DNA of 64,000 nucleotides from Ichthyophis bannanicus (Eukaryota; Chordata; Amphibia; Gymnophiona; Ichthyophiidae), in the NCBI GenBank assembly GCA_033557465.1, contig CM066031.1:175491043-175555042 (forward strand), read 5' to 3'. Shown here in pieces: positions 1 through 11,268 of this stretch. Within the stretch, counting starts at the first letter, position 1; each line of letters starts with the position of its first letter. The notes below the pieces were generated by a model, which was not told the DNA's origin, did no database searches, and saw nothing but the letters and a program-made list of their open reading frames with translations. Both the position numbers and the translations under genes were made by a program.

Positions 1-110
1 CTGCAGGGTTGTTACCTTGGAGTGATTAGCAATATATTAGAAGATAAAGACCATCCAGTCTTCCCAGTTATTCAGCACAGCTATGTCCCAGTTGCCTATT
101 GTAGAAGGAT
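1..110. repeat. Dispersed repeat, inverted copy of 54,820-54,935
   Basis: These bases read as the near-identical reverse complement of about 54,820-54,935, including GGGACATAGCTGTGC and CCAAGGTAACAACCCTGCAG in the other copy. The sequence resembles the 3' untranslated part of CR1-like LINEs in this window (a 'gactggatggtctttatc' phrase). The window edge cuts it, so its true start is unknown. No coding potential is seen. Confidence 0.75.
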
Positions 111-420
111 AACATAAGAACATAAGAAATGCCATACTGGGTCAGATCAAGGTCCATCAAGCCCAGTATTCTATTTCCAACTGTGGCTAATCAGGTCACA
201 AGTATCTGGCAGGTTCCCAAGGAGGACACAGGTTCCACAATGCTCAACCTGGGGCAAGCACTGGATTTCCCGGGTCGTCTTTAATAATGGTTTATGGACC
301 TTGCCTCCTTGCCTCCAAGAACTTGTCCAAGTTTTTTTTAAACCCATCTACTCCTTTTTCAACTCAGTTTTTCATCTCTTTCTCTTGAATTCTCCACTTC
401 CCTGGGAAGATTTATTTCTT
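111..420 (-). mobile_element. CR1-like LINE, 3' tail
   Basis: The block starts with an 'acataagaacataagaaatg' phrase that recurs at 41,205. It continues through the same order of phrases as 41,205-41,450 (matching 'catcaagcccagtat', 'aataatggtttat' and 'cttgtccaa'). At 41.2-41.8 kb this tail leads into CR1-type C-terminal codons on the minus strand, so this copy is read as a severely 5'-truncated minus-strand CR1-like insertion. Only the 3' end is present and nothing is translated. Confidence 0.7.
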
Positions 421-523
421 TAAAAACATTTATATTCCACAACCATGTAAAGCATTCTAAACAGTTTACAATCTAAATTAAAAATAAAAACACAATAAAA
501 ATACAGTATAACTAGACAAGGCA
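421..523. repeat. AT-rich retroposon tail
   Basis: The phrases 'tttatattccac' and 'cagtttacaatct' followed by A-rich sequence resemble SINE or LINE 3' tails common in vertebrates ('tttatataccgc...ggtttaca', also at 24,050 and 52,060). It abuts the SINE that follows. It is too short and degenerate to assign to a family. Confidence 0.4.
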
Positions 524-722
524 TGGAGGAATAGCCCAATGGTTAGAGCACTGGCTCAGTGAGCAAGAGACCAGGGTTTGATTTCCACTAACAAGCCTTG
601 GGCAAGTCACTTAACCCTCCTTTGCCTGGGAAGAAAGGCTATCTACTTCTGGTCACACTAGCAAGAAAACCCATGAGCTACTGGGTCGCCAGGAGTCAGC
701 ACTGACTTGAAGGCACAAAAAA
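524..722 (+). mobile_element. tRNA-derived CORE-type SINE
   Basis: A tRNA-like head carries an A-box-like 'tagcccaatggttagagc' and a B-box-like 'gggtttgatttcc'. It is followed by the CORE-type phrase 'gggcaagtcacttaaccctc', the hallmark of MIR and related CORE-SINEs. Sister copies lie at 6,997, 39,355, 40,390, 41,806, 53,408, 56,290 and 61,331. Confidence 0.8.
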
Positions 723-871
723 GAAAAGACAAAGAGATCTCGTGATGTGATGAGAGAGGGCAGATGTGAACTGCTCTATCTCCGGGGACCGAGCCAGGAG
801 CTAGTGCCGGTTTTCAGCTGAAAAGCCAGAATTTGAAATGCGGAGGTGTTGCAGATTTGTCCGGGGACTGA

Positions 872-1768
872 TTGAGCGGCAGCGGCGGAAGATCAATGGC
901 AGTGGCGAAGACGACGAGGCGAGAGAGAGACCGCATGGCGGGCCAGAGCAAGATGGCGAATTCCCCCCCCCCCCCAGCGCATCTGTTGCTGGCGATGCCT
1001 GCTTTGGTGGAGGAGGTGTCAGCTGGGGTGGCCTGTGCGCTGTTGGTACAATTTGAGGCATTGTACGGCAAAATGGACACGCTGCAAAGCTCGCTGGGTG
1101 CCTTGGGAGGCTGGATTCAGGAGGCAGAAGCACGATTGCCCCAGAATGAAGAAGAGGAAACAGCTTTGAACTGAGAGGAAGGCCGGTTGCGGGAAGCACT
1201 AGAAGCGCATGAGGCCAACCCGGAGGACCTGGAAAATAGATCTCGGCATAATAACCTCAGATTCATGGGAATTCCAGCTAATATTTGGTTAAGGAGCTGA
1301 AGAGATACCTAGAGACTTTGCTGACGCAGCTATTGAAGTTGGGGAACCAATTGTGGCAAGCTACTGATTGAGAGAGCACATCGTGTGGGGTCTAAATAAG
1401 TGAAGGACCATAGGCCACGAGTTGTGCTGGCCAAATTTCTCCAGTTCCTGCAAAAGGAGGCAGTGCTGCACGTGGCGTGGAAGAAGGGCACAATTTTAAG
1501 GGACAATATGCGACTGAGAGTGACACAAGACTATTCAGCAACTTTGAGCCAGCGCAGGAGGGCTTATGCACCAGTTTGTCGGGGGTTGGTGGATGCCAAT
1601 ATTAAGTTCATGGTGCAGTACCCTGCAAGATTGCATGTCACATACGGAGGAATACAAAGAGTCTTTGACACAGCGTCTGCAGAGTCCCAATATGTGGAGG
1701 AGATATTGTGGGGTGAACCATCCCCTAGAACTTCGACAGCTGGGACATTACAGGCTGCAGTGCAGTGA
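872..1768 (+). pseudogene. L1-clade ORF1 (RNA-binding chaperone), broken
   Basis: In one frame the product starts at an ATG at 872. It runs through a leucine- and glutamate-rich stretch likely to form a coiled coil (about 1,000-1,240) and then the L1 ORF1 signature 'DLENRSRHNNLRFMGIP' near 1,230-1,280. After a short damaged segment it resumes with 'RPRVVLAKFLQF' at about 1,410 and ends with 'YPARLHVTYGGIQRVFDT'. These match the RRM-like and C-terminal domains of L1 ORF1p, which coats element RNA. In-frame stops at 1,172 and about 1,302, and further damage up to about 1,400, break it. A coiled coil followed by the RRM/CTD is typical of the family. Confidence 0.8.
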
Positions 1769-2159
1769 GGTCTGCAGCCCCCAGCCAACAAGATTTAAGA
1801 ACAGTAAGACTGAGAGTGAAAAGGAAAGTGGAGAATGAGCTGAGGGAGGCCTAGCCATGAGTTCGGGTTGGACTATATATGTTCACCTGTCTCTCCTGTG
1901 CGAGTAGGGCGCTGGAGGGAGTAGCAGGCCTTGACGCTGGGCCCACTGAGGAGAGTCGGAACCATTATAGACTGCAACTCAACAAGAAGGGCAGTAGCCA
2001 CAAGACTTTTTCTGGGGCAATTTGCTTTTTTAATATGTTGTAAGGGGTTTAAGGGTGATACGGGGGGTAGTGGGAGTGGGAAATGTGATGTTGTGTATAA
2101 TGGTTGGGGGGGGGGGAGTGGGAGGATAGTGTTGGGAGAGTAACATACACCGAGCGGTT

Positions 2160-2440
2160 TTTAGGAGGGTTGAGGGTGAGGGGGTACCTGTACACATTTA
2201 GCGTGATTCAGGAGAAGACAGAGAGGGTTAGTGTTAAGGGGAGATGATGAGGGATACACAGGGTGGGAGAGGGGACATAGAGGGTAGGGAGGGGGGATGG
2301 GGAGGGAGGAGAAGGGAGGAGGAGGAAGGGTAGGGGATGGGGATAAGGGGGCCCTAGTCGCGGCCGATACATGAAGAGTTGGTTCATGGTTGAGGAAGGG
2401 GGAGGAGGGAGGGGAGGTTCAGGCTGGGGGCCCCTCCCAA
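2160..2440 (+). repeat. G-rich purine tract between L1 ORF1 and ORF2
   Basis: A run of GGG, GGGAGG and GGAGGA words on the plus strand lies in the L1 inter-ORF spacer. It is low complexity and could fold into G-quadruplexes. It is not coding. Confidence 0.6.
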
Positions 2441-2489
2441 TCTAACACTAGAGAGTAAATGGTTTGCTTCTGATTTAGACCTACCAACC

Positions 2490-5400
2490 TGAAGATTATT
2501 TCATGGAATGCCTGCGGGTTGGGAAGCCCTATAAAGAGGTATAAAATCTTGCGGGCTTTAGAAATGTGACATTGTCCTGTTGCAGGAAACCCACCAGACT
2601 GCCGATGACCACCTCAAATTGTGCAGAGATTGGGTTGGTCAGGCTTGGAGCGCTCCAGCAAAGGGGAAAAAAGGAGGAGTGGTCATCTTGATACATAAGC
2701 ACGTGGGATTTGTCCAGGTCTTTACTGATCCCTCTGGGAGATTTTTGCTGTTACAGGAAACGTTGGAGGGAAGGTCCATTGTTTTAGGTAACTTGTATAG
2801 TCCAAACACCTTGGATCGGGAGCTGTATGCTCATCTAGCCTCAAGAGTGGAACAACTACCGGATGTTTCTCTTGTGCTGGGAGGGGATTTTAATGGGGTC
2901 TTTGATGCAGAACTTGCTACAACCAGGGAGGAGGAGATAGGGCATGAGTACGAACGGCTCGAACATTACAAGGGTTTAGATGGAGAATAAGAGTAGTGGA
3001 CCCCTGGCGTCTGCTACACCTACAGGAGCGGGACTATACGCATCAGTTGCATGCACATGGTTTGAGTGCCAGAATTGATTATGTCTTGATGTCGGAGGGT
3101 TTATTTGCTAGAGTAGCGGATGCACAGACTGGCCCAACAGAAATTTCAGACCATGCATTGATCTGGATAGAGTTGGACTGGTATGACACAGAATCGAGGA
3201 CCAGACTCTGGCGTTTTCTGCTGGACCCGTATAGAGACACCAAGTTTCACCAATATATTCTTCAAAGATGGCAGGATTTTGCTGCGCATAATGTGCGGCA
3301 CCAGGAATACCCAGAACCCTTCTGGGAGACCACCAAAGTGGTGCTTTGAGGGGACATTATAGGTTATGTGGCTAGAAAACGCAGAGTACTAACAGAGCAG
3401 ATAATCCACCTTGAAAGGCAGGTGACTAGAGAGAGGCGGACGTTTGCGGCCTGTCCCAGTGTAGTGAATAGGCGGGGCATGTGGAAGACACAGGTAGCCT
3501 TGAATTCACTGCTCCATAAATGGGCAAAGAAATCCTTCCTATATTACCGACATCAATTATATCGCTTTGGGGACAAGCCGGGGAAACTCCTGGTACGATG
3601 CCTCCAAGGCAGTCGTGGTACAAGATCAATCGCGGCAGTACGGGATGACCAGGGACAGTTACACAAGGACGTGAAAGCGATTGCTCAAGTGTTTCGGACC
3701 TTTTACCAAACGTTGTATGCGGGAGAGCATTTTTCCCAGACTCAAGTGTTGGAGTATTTGCAGAGTCTTACATTACCTTTGAGGCGGAGCAGGTGCCCAA
3801 CTTGATATGCCCCTAACAGCACAGGAAGTGCAAAAGACTATTCGAAAGGCTTGCTGTAGCAAGGCGCCTGGCCCAGACAGCTATGGGGCAGAGTTCTATA
3901 AGATACTTCAGGATCTGGTGACTCCATCCTTGGTGGTGGTTTATCCTAGACGGGCAGAACAGGGCATGTTTGCTGGGGGGGGGGGGGGACAGTCATGCGT
4001 ATATTATCCTAATACCTAAGCCGGGGAAGGATCATACCCAGGCTTCCTCATATAGACCAATTTCCATGATGAATTTTGACCTGAAACTGCTTTCCAAGAT
4101 TCTGGCAGAACGTTTGGCACCCGTGCTAAATAATTTGGTGCATGAGTCACAAGTGAGGTTTGTGAAGGGGTGATATGCGGTGCGCAATTTGAGAAAGATC
4201 TTGGCCTCAATGGAATGGGTACATGAAAGAATTGCAGTCGCTGATAGTTAGTTTTGATGCCGAAAAGGCATTTGATCCGGTGAATTGGCAATACTTGAGA
4301 CATTTGTTGCCGTACTACGGTTGGGGGGGACCTTTCCGTAGCATGATGGAAGTTCTCTATGCAAATCCCACGGCAGGGGTGGTATGTAACGGAGTGTTGT
4401 CGGAGTCATTTTCCCTGGAGAGGGGAACGCATCAGGGCTGCCCCCTTTCACCCCTGTTGTTTGTGTTGTCACTTGACCCCTTCATACGGAAGTTAGAAGA
4501 GTCCAAGGATATATCAGGGGTGAGATTTGGAGGGCAAAGGTTCAAGTTCTCGGTCTTTGCCGATGATATGTTGGTGCACTTGACCTCTCTGCAAACTTCA
4601 TTGCAAAGGGTCCTGGAGGAACTGTCTCATTTTGGAAGCATAATTGGGTTTGGATGTGTCTGGGCAATGGATAACAGGGTGGGGATCAGCTTTTCCACTT
4701 AAATGGGCCGGTAACTCCTTTATATATTTGGGTATTCTTTTGACCAGAGAGATGTATAGGTGAAATTGTGATAGGGTGTTGCACCGACTCAAGACACAAC
4801 TTCATGTATGGAATCCCCTTCCGTTGTTGTTGTTGGGTAGGGCGGCGGCTTTGGTGATGGTGGGACTACCCCGGGTGCTATACTGGATGCAAACCCCGCC
4901 AGTGCAGTTGCTGCGACGGGATGTCAGTCAGCTTGAACGAGAGATCCGTGGGTTTCTTTGGAGAGGGGCTCAGGCGCGTATTCCGTTGAGCCTTCTACAG
5001 GGAGGGTGGAGCCAGGTGGAATTGGGGTCCCCGATTTAGTACAGTATGCTATAGCCTGTCAAGTGTGCCATATAGGGGATTGGCTAGGGGGTATGTTAGT
5101 TTATACCCCAAGGGACTTGGAGAAGGCTTTTGAGGGCCCCCACTCTCTGCTGGCGGCTTTGCACTTAGAAGGGGCACTTCTGCCAGGGAGGCTCACTCTG
5201 AGTTTGTTGATAGCATCAGTGCAACGAACCTGGTGACAAATCTGTGCCTATTGGCGGAGGTCGCCGAGGGTTTTGAGTTGGATGCCCCTACAGGGAAATG
5301 CCAGTTTTACACTGGGATCAGAAACGGCTATGTTCCGCATATGGAGAGAGTGTGGGATTCGGAATCTAGGGCATGTGGTGGACTCGACAGGTCACTGCAA

Positions 5401-5935
5401 ACCGTTTGCAGAGCATGAGTTGGGAAATACCCATTATTTGGCATATGCCTAGATCTGCCATTATGTGGCCTCCTTGTCGGAGGCGGAGGTGAGGATAGAG
5501 AGTTTGGTGCAAATTTTGGCGTTTTTTGCATTAGGGGATGATTGCCCCCCAACAATTTCTGGGTTGAAGAGAAAGTTGGCTCGGTACATTGCTCCACCGG
5601 ACTACTCAGAGATAGAGAATTCCTGGCCGAGGGAGCTGGGGCAAGTGGTGGCTCCAGGGACTGTTTGGCAGGCAATTGGCCGCATTTCAGAGCTGGTGGA
5701 GGAGGCGAGATGGAGAGAGGTGCATTTTACATGTATTATACGGGCAAAGTTTTCCTCGAGAAGAGTGTTGTGTAGTCACCTAACGCAGGAGGGGCTTTGT
5801 CCGCGGTGCTCTTGTCCCCTGGTGCAATTAAGTCACATGTGGTGGGGCTGTCAGAAAATTTGCCCATACTGGATACGGATTAGTAACTATTTGAGTTTTC
5901 TGCTCCAACAACAGTTAATCTGGACTGGGTTTTAG
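2490..5935 (+). pseudogene. L1-clade ORF2 (endonuclease and reverse transcriptase), broken
   Basis: The frame begins with the APE endonuclease opening 'KIISWNACGLGSP' (about 2,490), then 'VLLQETHQ' (catalytic Glu), 'LGGDFNG' (about 2,880), 'RIDYVLMS' and 'ISDHALIWIE' (about 3,070-3,170). The reverse transcriptase follows: 'SKAPGPDSYGAEFYK' (3,860), 'YRPISMMNFDLKLLSKIL' (4,050), 'SFDAEKAFD' (4,250, first catalytic Asp), 'GTHQGCPLSPLLF' (4,425) and 'FADDMLVHL' (4,555, catalytic DD retained). The C-terminal segment reaches 5,935. At least five frame changes or stops (near 2,575, 2,990, 3,349, 3,805 and 3,975 at a G run, plus 4,172 and 4,700) destroy it. Function in life would be target-primed reverse transcription. 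Confidence 0.9.
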
Positions 5936-6050
5936 TCGTTTTGGATCAACTTGAGCAACTCCATGCTAAGGGGTGGTGGGGGCGCATGTTGGTGCGTAAG
6001 GCTGGTCTGGTGGGGAAGGGACCGATACTCTGGCAGTGGAGAGAAAATTA

Positions 6051-6996
6051 AGATTTATTGTTCACTGCCATGACACCCGGTTCAGGAGCTGAAGCCGCTA
6101 TAAATAGGCAAGTTCTTATGGATGCTTTAAGACCAAATCCACACTTAAGCTCTTATGGATGCTACAAGACCAAATCCTCACTTACAAGGTTGTTTTCCTC
6201 AAAGAGGAAAAATCTTCCCGCCTGCCTCCACATGGGGGCAGGACAAAGAAGGGGGAGGAATTATGAGACAGGGTGGCAGGGCTACAGGTATGACTGCAAC
6301 TGGGGTGGGATACGGGTTTCATGCACAGGTTGGCTGAGCAGGGGTTAAGGAATGCTTGGGGGCTGAAGACAGAGGAAAGGGAGTGGCTAATGCACAACAT
6401 TGCAGCAAGCCGCAGGGCATAGTCTGGCTACACCATAATTTATGTGGCTATGGGGACACCCTGGTTAGATTGGTAGCAACTAGCCTGCTGGAGGTGATGT
6501 GGCTCATTAGTTGGGAAGCCAACCTGTTGGGGAACGTTGTTTAGATGTAGTCTCTGAGTTTTACTTTGTGATGTTAACAAAAGCTGCAGACATAATTTTG
6601 AAAGCTTAGAATTGAAACTTTTATGGGGACTTGGGGAGTGTAGTGTAGCAGATCAAGTGCCTATGTTAATATAATTAAAACAGTAAATTATATTGCACTG
6701 TTTGTATTTCTAAAATCTTTAAAATAATAACAATTTTTAACTTATAAAGTTATTTTTTTCAAGCATTTAACTACATAATCAAACTCAAACAAAACTGTTT
6801 TTACAGATAACCTCAGCAGGTGGTATGTTCCTTTCAGGGTAGCCTCTTCAAATCGGATAAACATTCTTACAGTTTCTCATGAACAAGCATTTCACAAATA
6901 TTTTTCTCTAAAATATGATTCTTCCCTGAATCTTCTTTTTTTTAAAGGTTTCAAGGAAGCAATAAGCAACATCTTAACCTTGAATGGGACTGGTAG
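6051..6996. other. Gene-free stretch, possible L1 3' UTR then AT-rich DNA
   Basis: From 6,114 to 6,185 a unit of about 35 bp ('tatggatgct...agaccaaatcc') occurs twice in tandem. Up to about 6,560 the base composition resembles the LINE upstream, so this may be its 3' untranslated region. The rest is AT-rich with no recognised feature. Confidence 0.4.
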
Positions 6997-7213
6997 CAGA
7001 TTTTAAAAAATGTATGTGCCATAAAGTCAATGCTGACCCAGCAGTCCCTGGACTTTCTTGACAATGTATTAACTGAAGTAGATTGCCAGGCCTTTTTGTC
7101 TGAGGAAATGGAGTGTAAAGTGACTTGCCCAAGGTCACAATGACTGCTAGTGGGAATCAAACCCTGATCTTTTGGGTATTAGGATATTGCTTTAGCCACT
7201 AGGCTTCTCCTCC
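6997..7213 (-). mobile_element. CORE-type SINE
   Basis: On the minus strand the element begins with 'tagtggctaaagcaatatcc' and a B-box-like 'gggtttgattccc' (plus strand 7,152-7,164), then the CORE phrase seen on the plus strand as 'agtgacttgcccaaggtcac'. It belongs to the same family as the SINE at 524. Confidence 0.8.
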
Positions 7214-7795
7214 ACTCTAATTGAAAAACATAAGTTAAAAAACATGTGCTAGTGCTTTCTAAAATAATTGCTTCCCAGATCTTGTGTTTCCTATAACTAG
7301 TGGTTCCCCAATTCACACTAAGATGAGGTTTTGCCAGTCACTTGTTTCTTTCCCCAACAATCTCACTTGGTTGTGTAGAGCGCCTTTGTAGGCTTGTAGG
7401 AAATGCCCTGGTCCAGATGCAGCTTCTTTAGATGTAACTTCACCAGATGTTCTGCACCTTGTACATTAACTCAGACTAAAATAAGGAGAGAAATCTAGCT
7501 CCTTAACTTATGTGGAAGGTGGAAAGCTAGTCTTAAAGTATTCATCATTCTCTGGAAACCTTTGACTGTTTATATCTAACCATCCTCCCTCTCCTCCCCC
7601 CAACCCCAAAAAAGGAAGTTTAAGAGGTTTCCTGACTAATTCCTGTTTTTATCTCAAAGCTCTTCTCTATCCTCAAGCCCTTAAATCCTCAGAATATAGT
7701 TGACTTTGCATCTAGATCAACCCCAGGGCCTTGTCAGATATTATCATAAGATAGAAATGGCAGTTTAATTTCCTTTCGCTCACTTTTTTACATAT
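7214..7795. other. Gene-free stretch
   Basis: No ORF, repeat unit or mobile-element signature was recognised here. Confidence 0.5.
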
Positions 7796-8073
7796 GGGAA
7801 TGTTTACTAAATGGCACGCTGTTGTACACGTTTGAATGGCAAAGCTAGCATAGAGACTCAACCTTGGGCGCCATTCCTCTGTTATTGGGGTGGCATTAAG
7901 TGCACTCGCGCTATTGGCAATCTTCGTCGTTAGTATGTGCCCATGATGCCTGCACTAACAACGATGTACACTCAGTGCCTATGTTATGACCCTAACCTAT
8001 CCAGTCCCTACTCAATTGGGATTTTTACCACGGGGTCCCGCGCTAGCATTATCGTATTTTAGTAAATATGCCC
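7796..8073. mobile_element. Small TIR element (MITE-like)
   Basis: The left end 'gggaatgtttactaaat' and the right end 'attttagtaaatatgccc' are inverted copies of each other, with a possible TA on each side. The interior of about 245 bp is non-coding. The terminal sequence is close to that of the large element at 17,032-27,906, so both probably used the same or a related transposase; no transposase is encoded here. Confidence 0.6.
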
Positions 8074-8289
8074 TATAGTCTATCACTCTTGCTTAGAGCT
8101 ATCTAATTAAAAAAAAAAAACTCAGGAAATGTTTATAATTTTTCCACACCAATTTCTCAAATGTTCCACTGAAACAGTCTGCACATTGCACAACCACACT
8201 ACCCACATTTCACTTACCATGATCAGACTTTAAGGTAAGCATGGCATGTTTTCCTTGTTTGAAACCTCACAACCAAATATAAATTCTGA

Positions 8290-8667
8290 AGAATGCAGAG
8301 ACATTTAGCAGAACATATTCACCACTTTACATTAGCAAATGGTTTCTTTAAAGCAATATTGTTGCACATCATTTTTTTATGGTACAGAACACAATTTTGC
8401 GGCCTCTCCTCTTCTGTGTTTCAAGCCAACTCCCTTGTGCATTCACTCTTTCAGCTTTCCAGTCTCCTGGTCACTATTGTCTGCTCACACACAAATCTAG
8501 CCTTGCAGCATCAACACCAATTGATGCACCAATATATGCACCAAATTATACCAAACATCTGGATGATACCCAGCTAATTACCTGCCTAGAAGCTATTAAT
8601 AGATGGCTAAGCAAAAAGAACCTCTCAATAAACTACAGAAAATCTGAAGCCATATACATCATCAGAA
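8290..8667 (+). pseudogene. L2-like LINE reverse transcriptase, 5' portion
   Basis: Translation gives a worn reverse transcriptase segment ending in 'LDDTQLITCLEAINRWLSK' and 'NLSINYRKSEAIYIIRK', the region just after the catalytic box of L2/Rex1-type LINEs (a 'YADDTQL' box is usual; here the residues before DD are changed). The coding sense stops abruptly at the left end of the DIRS element at 8,668 and resumes at 14,349. Upstream frames are shifted. Confidence 0.75.
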
Positions 8668-8880
8668 AAGCGTAGTTACTCACCTGCAACAGGTGTTCTC
8701 CAGGCTCAGCAGGAATCAGTCCTCACACATGGGTGACGTCGGTGCTGACAGAGCCCTTGTGCGGAGCAATTCCCCATCTTTCAAAGAAAGCCTTTGGGAT
8801 TGCCATGCACATGTGCAGTCCCCTTCCTGCCCAAGGGTGCCATCTTGCTCAGTCAGATGACATAGCTAAAAAAACGTCAA
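8668..8880. repeat. DIRS copy 1, inverted terminal repeat (3' end of element)
   Basis: It begins 'agcgtagttactcacctg' and contains 'tcaaagaaagcctttggga'. The reverse complement of most of this block lies at 14,160-14,340 ('cccaaaggctttctttgaaa'). Confidence 0.88.
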
Positions 8881-8931
8881 AATGAGAAAATAAAATAAGT
8901 GACTGCAACTCCAGGGGAGGAGGGAGGGTCA

Positions 8932-9028
8932 TGAGGACTAATTCCTGCTGTCCCTGGAGAACACCTGTTACAGGTGAGTAACTATGCTTTCTCCAGAAAC
9001 AAGCAGGAAGTCAATCCTCAAATATGGG
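8932..9028. repeat. DIRS copy 1, internal complementary region
   Basis: The first part ('acacctgttacaggtgagta') is complementary to the left terminus. The second part ('aagcaggaagtcaatcctc') repeats the right terminus. This bridging of both ends is the hallmark of DIRS elements and is thought to template completion of the circular DNA. Confidence 0.88.
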
Positions 9029-9179
9029 ACTCCCTAGCAATAGGCTACCGAGAACCCATAGCTGAAAAATGGCTCCCTCTAGAAGAGCCGCAGCAGCTAT
9101 GAAAGGACTTACTCTGAGAATGCAACCCCCACGGTAGCCTGACACCAAAGGGCTGTAGGGTAGAAGTTGCCTAAACCTC

Positions 9180-10140
9180 GAATAGGTTACGGAGTACCGC
9201 CTGGCCGAAAACACTGTCCCGCTGGGACTCTCTCTCTAGGCAGTAAAGGGCTGCAAAAGTCTGGCTTGAAGACCAAGCTGTGGCCCGGCAGATGTCATTG
9301 ATGTGGCCTTAGCCCTGACACGGTGGGCCGTGACTCGACCCTGCAGCTGGAGGTCAGCTGCCTATACGCCCAGGTGATGTAGTCTGCCATCCAGGTGGAT
9401 AATGTACGCTTGGTGACAGGTAGACCCAGCCTACTGGGGTCATAAGACAGGAAGAGCTGAGAAGCTCTCCAATGTCCCCGCGTACGTTCCAAGTAGAAGG
9501 CAAGTGCCCTCTTACAATCCAGGGTATGCAGGACCGCATCTGCCCGGCTGGTATGCGGCCTGGGAAAGAAAGTTGGAAGAACCACCTCTTGATTGAGGTG
9601 GAAAGAAGAGACCACTTTCGGAAGGAACTTGGGATGAGTGCGAAGGACCACCCTATTTCTATAAAACCGTGTGTACGATCTATCAGATACCAGAGCTTGC
9701 AGCTCACTCACACGTCTGGCAGATGTGAGTGCCACCAGGAAGAGGACCTTCCAGGAAAGGAAGCGCAGATAGCAAGTGGACATCGGCTCAAAAGGTGGGC
9801 GAGTAAGCTGCTGCAAGACCACATTCAAGTCCCACTCAGTCACCGGAGGGCGAACAGGGGGCTTCAGTAGCAGTAGACCTCTGAGGAATCTGGACACCAA
9901 GGGGTGAGCAGAAAGAGGTTGACCTTCCACTTGAGAGTGGTTCGCTGATAAAGCAATCAGGTGAGGCCTAATTCTGAGAGGTGAAGCAAGTACTGCAACA
10001 GCACTGGTACTAGGCAAGAGAAAGGATTTTCACTGCGCTGTTTACACCACACCTCAAACCTGCGCCACCTGAAGGCATAGGACTTCCTAGTGGATTGCCT
10101 CCTGGAGGCCAGTAACACCTCTTCCACATCCTTAGTAGAA
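9180..10140 (-). pseudogene. DIRS copy 1 tyrosine recombinase, broken
   Basis: The best frame (9,295-10,017) shows the recombinase catalytic-domain start 'VALTSARRVSELQAL', with the first catalytic Arg, then 'VVLRTHPKFLPKVVSSFHLN' and 'KRTLSTWMADYI'. The HxxR part is lost or deleted, because the frame ends at 'SGLRPHQ'. A following frame retains 'DICRATAWSS' and the region of the catalytic Tyr ('ALYCLERES', about 9,225). In copy 2 the corresponding HxxR ('AHCVRA') is present. The protein would integrate the circular element DNA. Confidence 0.85.
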
Positions 10141-10149
10141 GAGCCAGCA

Positions 10150-11268
10150 CTACCCTTTCAGCAGCCATGCCATCAGGTTGAGGGACCTGAGGTTGGGGTG
10201 CAACAGAGAACTTTGCTCTTGAGATAGAAAGTTGGGCTGTATCCCCAGAGGGAGTGGAGTCTCCACCGCCAGCTGGAGGAGAAGCGGAAACCAAGGCTGC
10301 CTCGGCCATCTGGGTGCTACCAGAATGACCGAGGCCCTGTCTCGTAGGATCTTGAACAGTGTTCGGGCCACCAGAGGTGTGGGAGGAAACACATATAGAA
10401 GGCCCATCGACCAAGTGATCAGAAAGCATCTGCAGCCACCCTCAAAGGATGTGGCTGTCTGGAGCAAAACATGGGCAACTGGTGATTTTGTGGGCTTGCA
10501 AAGAGATCCATGGATGGAAGCCCCCAGCAGTGGAAAATCTGCTGGGCCACTTCCGGATTCAGTTGCCATTCGTGAGGTTGGAGAATTCTGCAGAGCTTGT
10601 CTGCTAGGAAGTTCTCCTGACCAGGAAGGTAAACGGCTTTGAGACACATTCCCTGTCTGACTGCAAGGGAGCAGAGGTCCAGGGTCTGCTGGCATAGAAT
10701 GCGAGACCCTGTGCCCCCCCTGTTTGTTTACGTAGAACATCACTACCTGGTTGTCCATCTGCACCAAGACAGACTGATGTGAGAGAATATGACAGAAGGT
10801 TTGAAGAGCTAGACGGATTGCTCGGAGCTCTAGGAGGTTGATTTGGTGTGTCCTCACCTGAGGAGACCACAGTCCCTGAGTGCATGAACCTTGGCAATGG
10901 GCTCCCCAGCCCAGCAAGGAGGCAGCTGTCATCAGCACCCTTGTGTGCGAGGGAGTCTGGAAAGGCACTCTGGAAAGGTTGGGTAGGTGAAGCCACCACT
11001 GCAACAACTTCACGAGTCGCTTGGACACCGCGACTCGGTCTCTGAGGTTGCCCGTGGCCTCTGTCCACTGGTCCCTGAGGCACCATTGAGCTGTTCTCAT
11101 GTGCAGATGGGCATTTGGAGTCACATGTACCGTGGAGGCCATGTGGCCTAGAAGGCGCAAGAAAACTCTCGCTAGGATGTGGGGTTTCCGCCTGACTTGG
11201 TGTACCAGGTCCAGAAGCCTTTGTGCTCTGACTACGGGTAAATAAGCCCGTGCTTGGAGGGTGTCCAA
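10150..11268 (-). pseudogene. DIRS copy 1 RNase H and C-terminal region, broken
   Basis: The product begins as the RT thumb/connection ('FLRLLGHMAST') and enters RNase H with 'WGAHCQG', 'INLLELRAIRLALQTF' (catalytic Glu) and 'VQMDNQVVMFYVNKQGG' (catalytic Asp). The first RNase H Asp is replaced: 'MTAAS' stands where copy 2 has 'TTDAS'. The 'LPMFCSRQPHPLR' module sits in another frame (10,419-10,649), so two frame changes occur. The end 'LMAWLLKG' lies just before the recombinase region. The enzyme would degrade RNA in the RNA-DNA hybrid during replication. Confidence 0.87.

Larger units (their letters stand above)
740..6050 (+). mobile_element. L1-clade LINE, nearly full length, decayed
   Basis: A two-ORF non-LTR element on the plus strand. 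It has a GC-rich 5' leader, an RNA-binding ORF1 with coiled coil (872-1,768), a purine-rich G-heavy spacer (about 1,800-2,470), then ORF2 with an APE-type endonuclease, reverse transcriptase and C-terminal region (2,490-5,935). This order and the motifs fit the L1 superfamily as found in fish and amphibians, including the Tx1 branch; I cannot assign the branch by eye. Several stops and frame changes make it inactive. The 5' and 3' limits are approximate because no target duplication was identified. Confidence 0.8.

Noticed and set aside
524..722. A functional tRNA gene
   Set aside because: Only A- and B-box-like sequences remain, without a cloverleaf, and a CORE domain follows; this is a SINE head.
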